Source: Polychytrium aggregatum
Taxonomy: Eukaryota; Chytridiomycota; Chytridiomycetes; Polychytriales
Assembly (NCBI RefSeq): GCF_025602895.1
Contig: NW_026516271.1
Location: 62,001 to 126,000, forward strand
Length of the DNA stretch: 64,000 bases
Direction: 5' to 3'
The notes under the pieces were generated by a model. The model ran no database searches, was not told the origin of the DNA, and saw only the letters and a list, made by a program, of their open reading frames with translations. The stretch's first letter is position 1, and each line of letters begins with the position of its first letter. Shown in pieces: positions 57,664 through 64,000 of the stretch. A program made the position numbers and the translations under genes.

Positions 57664-57701
<38 letters not shown>

Positions 57702-60450
57702 TGCAAGAGAGTCAAACACCTCCCATCGACCATCCCAAGAGGGATGGCAACCCCGAAGTGGACTGTCCAGAATATGGGCGACCCGGCATCCACTGTCGAA
57801 ATGCACAACAGTGCGAGATACTTACAGTCAATCCAGAAAGAAACGGGACAGATCCCATTTCTGGCTTCAGATGTCTGAACCCCGCTGACTGACTTGTAGG
57901 CCCCAGTGGGCAGGCCATGGCATTGCACTCCTGTCTTCGTCGGCAATCTCCTTGATTTCGTTGGTTTCGGGAGCACAGTCTTGAATACACCCGGCCGATC
58001 TCCTGTGGCGATGATCGACTGGCATACCGAGATCATGTTCCGTGAGGCATTGATGTCTCGATCCCACAGCGTATGGCAGCTTGCACAGCTCCGGACAAAG
58101 TGTGGTTTCTCGACATCAAGATACTCAACCTTCTCGAGTCGCTTGGCTTCCCGACAATGTGAGCACACCTGGGATGTGTTGAACTCGTTCACCGAGCACA
58201 CACGGATCTTGGAGACGGATCGGTCTGGTGGTCGTCTCTGGTGATGGTGGAACTGCTCGAAATACTTGGCAAACCTGAGTCTCCTGGGACTGGATGCATA
58301 TCCCTTCCCCTGTTTCCACGAGGCATTCCCAAAGGCAATCACCACTTCGGTCTCCTTTGGTGCCTGGTCGATGACTTGCTTGCACATCTCGTGGACGGTG
58401 CGCTGTCTCTTGCTGTGGAGATCGAGTCGCTTGAATCGCCGTCGCCGGGTCAGGCTGAAGTACAGCTGCTTGTCCAGCATGTCTCCATCGAACACATGGC
58501 GAATGTATCGCAAGAAGGGAGCCAACCCAGGGATCTTGGGGCTCGGTGTGGTGCTCATCCATTTCTGCAGACCAAGGATCTTGTGGGTGCTCTGGATCCA
58601 CTTGGTCGCTTGGGTGGTGCCAGTTCGATGCTGGTACTCCTTGTTGGAGAACGACACAATCTTCTCGTTGGCGCGCTGTGCCTTGGTCACCTTGACACCG
58701 TCTTGCTCCTGGATGGATGGTTGACCGGGTGCCCGAATGACAGCGGTGAAGATCGATCCCACACCAGGGTCGATCCCGATCCATGTGGTCCGAGAGTCGT
58801 CAATGGGACCGACCCTGGTCTGGATCTTCTTCTCGGGAGTGAGCTTGAGTGTCTTGTCGTCCTTGTCCACGGTTTCTGGCTTGGCATCAGGGTCCTTCTT
58901 CTCCAGGATCTTGTATCTGAGCGTGGTGATCGAGCACCCGACCCCATCGGTGGTGATCTCGCAACCAAAGAGCTGCTTCCCCTTCTCCCTGGCACCAAAG
59001 AGTCTCGGATCCAGCTTGAAGTTGGTCTGCCAGAAGGTCTCTTGCTTTGTGGTGTCATTGACCTTGGTCTTCAGGTCGTCCCACTTGAGTCCAGTGCCAG
59101 TCTGGAATCCAAGGATTTCCCACAGTGCTTTGGTGTCGAGCTTGACATACTTGGCTCTGGCATCGCAGAGCGGGACCAAGGTGCACTGTGCTCGAGGGAC
59201 ATTGAGTCGCTTCTTCGTCTGGGCAAGTCGGTCGGTGAGGCGCTTGATCCGCTTCATGTTGACAGTGATCTGCTTGCACACCTCCTCGTGCTGGGTCTGG
59301 AGATCTTTGAGTCTGTCAGCCCCGATGTGGTGGATGGGTTGACACATCTCCTCGTTCAGTCGCCCACGCTCTCCTTTCAGATCTTCGGTATCCCTCACGA
59401 GCCTGGGAATGATCATCTTCTGAAAGACCACCATGAAGAGGGCCTCCTTCAGGTGGGTCAGTCGAGAGACTTCACTGGCCAGTTTCGATACAACTCGATA
59501 CAGGTCCTGGTGGCTTTCGTAGCGATATCCGTAGAGCTGGTCGGCATGGTGGGCGAAGGACTTCCTCAGATCAACGAGGAGTGTCTTGGAGAGGGGATTT
59601 TCCATCAGCTTCATACACTCGTCGACGTGTGTGTGACGTTTGACATCCTTGGGAGCAACCAGGACCAGATTGCAGTATCGGCGTAGAAGAGACCAGTAAC
59701 GATCGAGAACGTGGGTCTCACAGTTGACGGCATAGGTCTTGACAGCCAATGTGAGGACCTGTGACCCAGTACCCTTTGGGAGGGATACTGGAGGCAGGAT
59801 ACACGATTCACTCCATGTACTTCGATACATCTCATATGTGTCGAGGATGTGCCTGTCTTCTTGAGTCGTGCCTTTCTTGGCACTCACTGTTCCTGTCTGC
59901 ACCATATTGAAGCATTTTCGAACAAACGCGGGTTCACTCGACGACACAGTGGGGAGGGTGATGCCCTCGTCCAAGCACCGCCTGAGATGCAGCTCCAGGA
60001 GACGAGATGCTTCGTACTGCACTTGAGTCATGACCCGGACAGTCTCCTCGATCTTGTCGTGCAAGGTATCGTTCTTGATGATGGCATCGAGGGTGCACTT
60101 GATGATCGAGTAGTCGGCCTTGGCATACTCGTTTGGGCCACAATCAGGCAAGGTAGAGCTCCAGAGTGGGTTATAGAAACGGCACTTTGGGGTGTTGCTT
60201 CTGGCATGACCCACTTGCTTGCACGTGGCACATACAGGGACCTTGGGTGCTTGGCTGACCATTTCAGCGACCGAGGCAGAGCCAGAGGCAGGGCTGCTGT
60301 CGACTCTGGCTGTGCACTTCTTGGTGAAGGGTCTAACATGGCTGGTCAGTCCACAGGAGGGACATGATTTAATGGTGGACTTCTTGGCCACAGGAGAGTC
60401 ATTGGGTGATCCTGGGTCGGGGTCGGGGGTGCCTTTCTCTTGGGAGCCAT
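57554..60450 (-). CDS. Fanzor (eukaryotic TnpB-like) RNA-guided nuclease
   Basis: Fanzors are transposon-encoded relatives of TnpB/Cas12 that use an RNA guide to cut DNA with a RuvC domain. One frame is open from 60589 to 57554. The N-terminal part has a zinc knuckle (CATCKQVGHARSNTPKC) and a second CPSC cluster. RuvC-I is WIGIDPGVGSIFTAVI near 58780. A conserved VVIAFGNASW and VCSVNEFNTSQVCSHC follow; the zinc finger closes with SCASCHTLW, and RuvC-III is WDRDINASRNM near 58050. No in-frame ATG precedes residue 110 (60262). An ATG at 60450 in the neighbouring frame begins MAPKRKAPPTPT, a likely start with a nuclear signal, implying a frameshift. After about 57826 the frame runs into host-like sequence and a CA repeat, so the natural C-terminus is probably near there. 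Confidence 0.85.
57665..57699. repeat. CA dinucleotide microsatellite
   Basis: About 17 uninterrupted CA units. On the minus strand it is read in the Fanzor frame as alternating Val-Cys. Confidence 0.97.
57822..57852 (-). repeat. GGGACA terminal block at the Fanzor 3' end
   Basis: On the minus strand, TCTGTCCCGTTTC is followed by TTTCTGGATTGACTGTAAG. The block matches the right terminus of the element at 13626-13655, the remnant end at 26962-26991 and the solo end at 46293-46320. It lies inside the open frame (encoding ICPVSFWID) and probably marks the right border of the transposon. Confidence 0.65.
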
Positions 60451-60589
60451 CTGGCGAGAAAATAGCAGCGATGGCTGGTTCTGCCCTTGGGGAAGAAAAA
60501 TTCTCCTCAAAACCAGCGCATTTTGGGCTGGCAGAGATACTGTGCAGTGGCGTCCTTGATTCAGATCCAGAAACGCATCGCTCGCTCAA

Positions 60590-61780
60590 TCAGTCGTGGG
60601 AAGACATCTTGTCAAGGTGAGTCTTGCCTGATAGCCAAACGATCATGTCATCTCGCTGACACACAGCCACGCTTGACTAGGATTCCAACCAGAGAGGCAT
60701 CAAGAGACGAGAGATAAATAGTCGCCCGTCGCTCGGGATATTGCTCAACACCAGTACCCCCGAGACGATCCAACAAGCACCAGTCCATCGCAATGAAGCA
60801 CACAACTCTTCCATCGCCGAAACCAGCTTGACCAATACTGCTGGTGAGGTATTCATGGCTTTGCCGATTGCAAAAAGTGATACGATGAGCTGCCACTCAC
60901 GGCTGACTGATAAAGCAGCAGGGCTCACTATAGGTCCCGACTGCACCAACCAGCCCACGATGGACGAAATGAGGTATGTGGAGGACTACAATTCGATCGC
61001 ATGGCTTCCAGACCTTTATCACTGCAAATCAGCTTATGAGAACCACTTCCTCATCCCCACACCCTTGTTTCCCTCCCTGTTTGGCTGGCTATCAGGTTTG
61101 CTGGAAATGCTAAGTTCCGTTGATTGTGCCGCTGATCAGTTTGCCCATATTGCTGGAATCTGACCACCTCTTCCCATCGCCGATCTGCATTTGGACATGA
61201 TGAACCAGATTCCGACGATCGATCAGGACGACGACCCGAGGTAAGTAGTGGGCGACCAAAAGCGTAAATAAATGAATGAAACCAAATGAACCAACACTGT
61301 CTGGTACCCACCACCGTCAATCGGCTCAAGGTGATACCAAATGCCGTCAACCGACCATGGCCGATTTTGCGTGCACGTGGCTGCCCCACACGCGTGCTTG
61401 TCACGTGCGGATCGAGCCGCCCTCGAGCCAGCCGCCGCCACAGGCGAACAAGGCCGATCGTCGGTGACGCTCCCGCTGATTGTTCTTGGTCCTGGCCAGT
61501 CCGCCATCGCCGACCTTTACCCGTCATCGAACTTTGTCCATCGCCGATCGCTGCCCACCGTCGCCCGCTGCGGCCCGCAAGGCGCAAAGCACATACCGCT
61601 CGTGTTCTCCAAAGAATATCTCCAGCGTCCCGGCCGCCTCTTGTCGTGGCGCTGAGCCTCAGCTCGTCTCTGCCATCGTTTCTCTCGGACAGATTCGGCA
61701 CAAGTACCCCCCCTGCTCTGCCGACTATCCCGAACCAACCATCCGGCTGCTGCTCGCTGCTGCCTGCCGTCGTGAGCTCG
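60590..61780. other. Intergenic region upstream of Fanzor and the last gene
   Basis: About 1.2 kb. No left transposon terminus matching GGTGTCCCGTTTC could be found here. The plus-strand frame of the downstream gene is open back to 61286, but that stretch lacks the look of a protein start. It probably holds the 5' UTR and promoter. Confidence 0.45.
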
Positions 61781-63727
61781 ATGGAAGATCCACGACCCAG
61801 CGACTCTTCTCGGCTGCTGCCCACAACGCTCTTGCGTCCATCGTTTCTCTCGTCCTCTTTCGACTCGCTTCCTCTGCCGTCGTTCGTCAGGACCCGCGCG
61901 GCATCACTCACCCGCCGACTGCTCTCATCTAAGCCTGATCCGCACACGGTCGACTCGGAGGCCGCGCCGATACCGCCGCAGACACCGTTGCATTCTCCTT
62001 CGCCGTCGACGCCTCAACCATCTGCATCTGCCCTGGATTTCGCCAGTGACCCACAGCCTTGCTCCTTGCCATCTGCCACGGAGAAGCAGCATCGACCCGC
62101 ACGCTTTGTCAGATCCCCCGAAGCGCCGACCGGATCCGCGATCCAAATCCAGCGGCCTCTTTCGGAGCCAAGCGCTGCCGAAGATCGACCTGGTCCTCGT
62201 CGTTCCCACATCGACGTCCCCCGCGCTCTGGCGCCGCCGCCAAGGTCTCGATTGTCAACGTCCCTCCGATCGGAGGTTCTTCCCGTCGCGACTGGCAAGC
62301 CATCTCTGGTCTCCTCTGCTTGGGATAGCTCATTGGCCAGCCTAGCACACCCAGCTGTCACCAGAGATCCAGGATTCTCCCCACTGCCCGGCGTTCGCCC
62401 TTTCCCGCCAAGATCCAACTCGTCGTCTCCTGTCCATCCGATCCGAAAGTTGACCAGCACTCGATACCCTCCCACCACCCCTGAGCTCGCCCTCTCGGCG
62501 CTGGCTGCTCTCCTCTGCTTATCGTGTCTCTACTATATCCTTCGCGCGCTGCTGCTGAATCTGGTGCTGCCCTTCTTTGGCCCGCGCTGGGCGATGGCCT
62601 TCATTCTCGTTTCAACCACATCAACTGGGTTCGTGCTCCGGGCAAACTATCAGTCCCTCTCGGCGAAAATGCTCTCCTTGGTTCGCTCTGTGCCCACCGA
62701 GGAAACACTCGCCTTTGTTTCTGCCGTGCTCATCACCGTCGCCCTGATCAAGTTCACGCCCATGTTCTTCATGGTGCTGCACCGCCTTGCAAAGCGCGCC
62801 CCCAAGCTCGCCGACATCTTCATATTCTGCTCGATCGTCGCGTGGTTCTTTGGCTTTGTCCTCGTGGGCATCGCCGCCATGTTTGTCTTCTCCTGGGACC
62901 TGACCACAGCCGTGCACTCGAGTCTGGTGAATCTGTTCCGGTGGATCTGGGGGCCCTCTCTGGGCTCGCATTCACCTGGTCCGTCTCCTGCCCACTCACA
63001 GACTCCGACTCAAGGTGTCACCGACCCGCTTTTCCTGCCATTGCCGGCTCGCCGACCGTTGTCCTCGGGTGTCTTTATTGAACGACCCACGGCTCATCTT
63101 TCGCCCGAGATCGTCTCGTCACTGCCGAAGAGGGCACTACATGACCAGGCTGTGATACGCAACGTAGGCACAAGCGCTTCGGACGAGACCATTGCTCGAT
63201 CTGTTTTTCGCCTGCGACCACCTTCGGGGACATGCTTTCGACAATCCCGTCGAGCGTCGCTCTCGTCTTCGGAATCTGATCTGCCGCCTCCGGGCGTCCC
63301 AACGACGCACCAGAGCCTTTTGTCGTCGATGGACCACACCCGCCGATCGCGTGCTTCAAGCGGTGCAGGCGGCGCCGATCGACCGAATTCAAATACCAGT
63401 CACCCGGCGAACCTTGCCGGTGAAGCCTCTCCCTTCAAGGATAATCGGCATTCATCAAGCGAGTCCGTGACCAGCAACGACACGTTGTCCATCAGAAGCG
63501 AGTGCGCTGCTCCTGCTGCTGAGAGCGGCCCAGTCTCGGCGTGGATCTCTGCAGTTCAGCGAGAGTCAGAGACATCGACTGGATTCTGGGAGCCTCGCAA
63601 CTGCCAATGGAGCGCTGCTGACGGCCCGCCTAAGCGCAAGGCCTCGGCATATCGCCCACGGGATCTCCAACAGCCAGGCTCATCCTCCGACCCACGCATC
63701 CGATTTTCCCGGCCAGCATCAAAGTGA
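61781..63727 (+). CDS. Multi-pass membrane protein of unknown function, disordered tails
   Basis: I do not recognise the family. A single open frame of 648 codons runs from the chosen ATG at 61781 (MEDPRPSDSSRLLPTTLLRP); the frame remains open upstream to 61286. Residues 1 to about 230 are rich in Ser, Pro and Arg and appear disordered. A central block at about 62490-62960 has four hydrophobic segments: LALSALAALLCLSCLYYILR, WAMAFILVSTTSTGFVL, LAFVSAVLITVALIKFTPMF and IFIFCSIVAWFFGFVLVGIA with its continuation. The C-terminal 250 residues are again Ser/Pro-rich, with many possible phosphorylation sites. No catalytic motif is visible. It could be a regulated membrane scaffold or organelle-shaping protein; this is only inference. 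Confidence 0.6.
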   Translation: MEDPRPSDSSRLLPTTLLRPSFLSSSFDSLPLPSFVRTRAASLTRRLLSSKPDPHTVDSEAAPIPPQTPLHSPSPSTPQPSASALDFASDPQPCSLPSATEKQHRPARFVRSPEAPTGSAIQIQRPLSEPSAAEDRPGPRRSHIDVPRALAPPPRSRLSTSLRSEVLPVATGKPSLVSSAWDSSLASLAHPAVTRDPGFSPLPGVRPFPPRSNSSSPVHPIRKLTSTRYPPTTPELALSALAALLCLSCLYYILRALLLNLVLPFFGPRWAMAFILVSTTSTGFVLRANYQSLSAKMLSLVRSVPTEETLAFVSAVLITVALIKFTPMFFMVLHRLAKRAPKLADIFIFCSIVAWFFGFVLVGIAAMFVFSWDLTTAVHSSLVNLFRWIWGPSLGSHSPGPSPAHSQTPTQGVTDPLFLPLPARRPLSSGVFIERPTAHLSPEIVSSLPKRALHDQAVIRNVGTSASDETIARSVFRLRPPSGTCFRQSRRASLSSSESDLPPPGVPTTHQSLLSSMDHTRRSRASSGAGGADRPNSNTSHPANLAGEASPFKDNRHSSSESVTSNDTLSIRSECAAPAAESGPVSAWISAVQRESETSTGFWEPRNCQWSAADGPPKRKASAYRPRDLQQPGSSSDPRIRFSRPASK

Positions 63728-64000
63728 TCGCGCTGTTCCCAGTTCATCCATGCACTCATTCATTCAGTTGTACATCCTCAACCGCGCCTAACACCTCCAC
63801 CATCGGCAACATCCTGTCCATTCGCCTCCCCCAGCACTCACTTCATTGCACCTCACAAATCACTCCTTTTCCCAGCTCAGTCGATTCTCTGCCGTGACGG
63901 ATGTCACGTTGGCTTCTGAATCTGCATTGCCGTTTGGCCAGCTCCGGTTTTGTTCCGGGGCGTCGTCCCAGCTCTACCCATACTCTCATACTTTGATTCT
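63728..64000. other. 3' flank of the membrane-protein gene
   Basis: No feature could be supported in the last 270 bases. Confidence 0.5.

Noticed and set aside
58241-59686. Plus-strand open frame of 481 codons
   Set aside because: It is antisense to the Fanzor gene, whose RuvC and zinc motifs settle the strand.

Overview
The window is about 64 kb of nuclear DNA from a fungus, most likely a zoosporic (chytrid-like) species. Genes are dense, lie on both strands and are mostly interrupted by short GT-AG introns of roughly 55 to 150 bases. The protein set is fungal/opisthokont: prefoldin 2, Vps53, eIF2A, a Nif1/Dsf2-type Sel1 protein, a septin-like GTPase and a PCI-domain protein. It also holds genes more typical of flagellated early fungi: a class III adenylate cyclase with GAF and PAS domains, a TRIM37-type ligase, a mitochondrial-looking Thg1-like protein, cobamide genes and a Fanzor nuclease. 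The species cannot be named from the sequence alone.

Layout. 1-1.6 kb (+): 3' part of a 5'-nucleotidase family gene. 2.3-7.4 kb (-): GAF-GAF-PAS adenylate cyclase. 8.1-10.5 kb (-): unrecognised low-complexity gene. 10.8-12.8 kb (+): alanine-glyoxylate type aminotransferase. 13.1-13.6 kb: a 544-bp inverted-repeat element. 13.9-19.0 kb (+): TRIM37-like RING/B-box/MATH ligase. 19.7-20.5 kb (-): Sel1-repeat protein. 20.9-21.4 kb: second, inverted copy of the 544-bp element. 21.6-22.8 kb (+): secreted GH46 chitosanase. 23.5-26.6 kb: divergent CobT (-) and CobS (+). 26.7-27.0 kb: decayed Fanzor-element remnant. 27.2-29.4 kb (-): PCI-domain protein (PCID2/CSN12). 29.6-30.3 kb (-): PAP2 phosphatase of dolichyldiphosphatase type. 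30.6-32.6 kb (-): coiled-coil protein, perhaps augmin-like. 33.1-36.6 kb (+): membrane-anchored protein disulfide isomerase. 37.0-38.0 kb (-): prefoldin 2. 38.4-43.0 kb (+): Vps53. 43.6-45.9 kb (+): Kv-beta-like aldo-keto reductase. 46.5-48.3 kb (-): SH3-SH3-septin GTPase. 48.9-50.4 kb (-): mitochondrial PPR protein. 51.1-52.5 kb (+): Thg1-like protein. 52.6-53.2 kb (-): cytochrome b5-like protein. 53.8-57.2 kb (-): eIF2A. 57.6-60.5 kb (-): Fanzor RNA-guided nuclease. 61.8-63.7 kb (+): membrane protein of unknown function.

Two themes stand out. First, CobT and CobS, consecutive enzymes of cobamide lower-ligand activation and attachment, form an intron-containing head-to-head pair. This implies that the fungus can remodel or finish scavenged cobamides. 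Second, a Fanzor gene coexists with an internally deleted Fanzor remnant and with short non-autonomous elements and solo ends. These share a terminal GGGACA-containing block with the 3' end of the Fanzor open frame, which suggests one transposon family in several states of decay.
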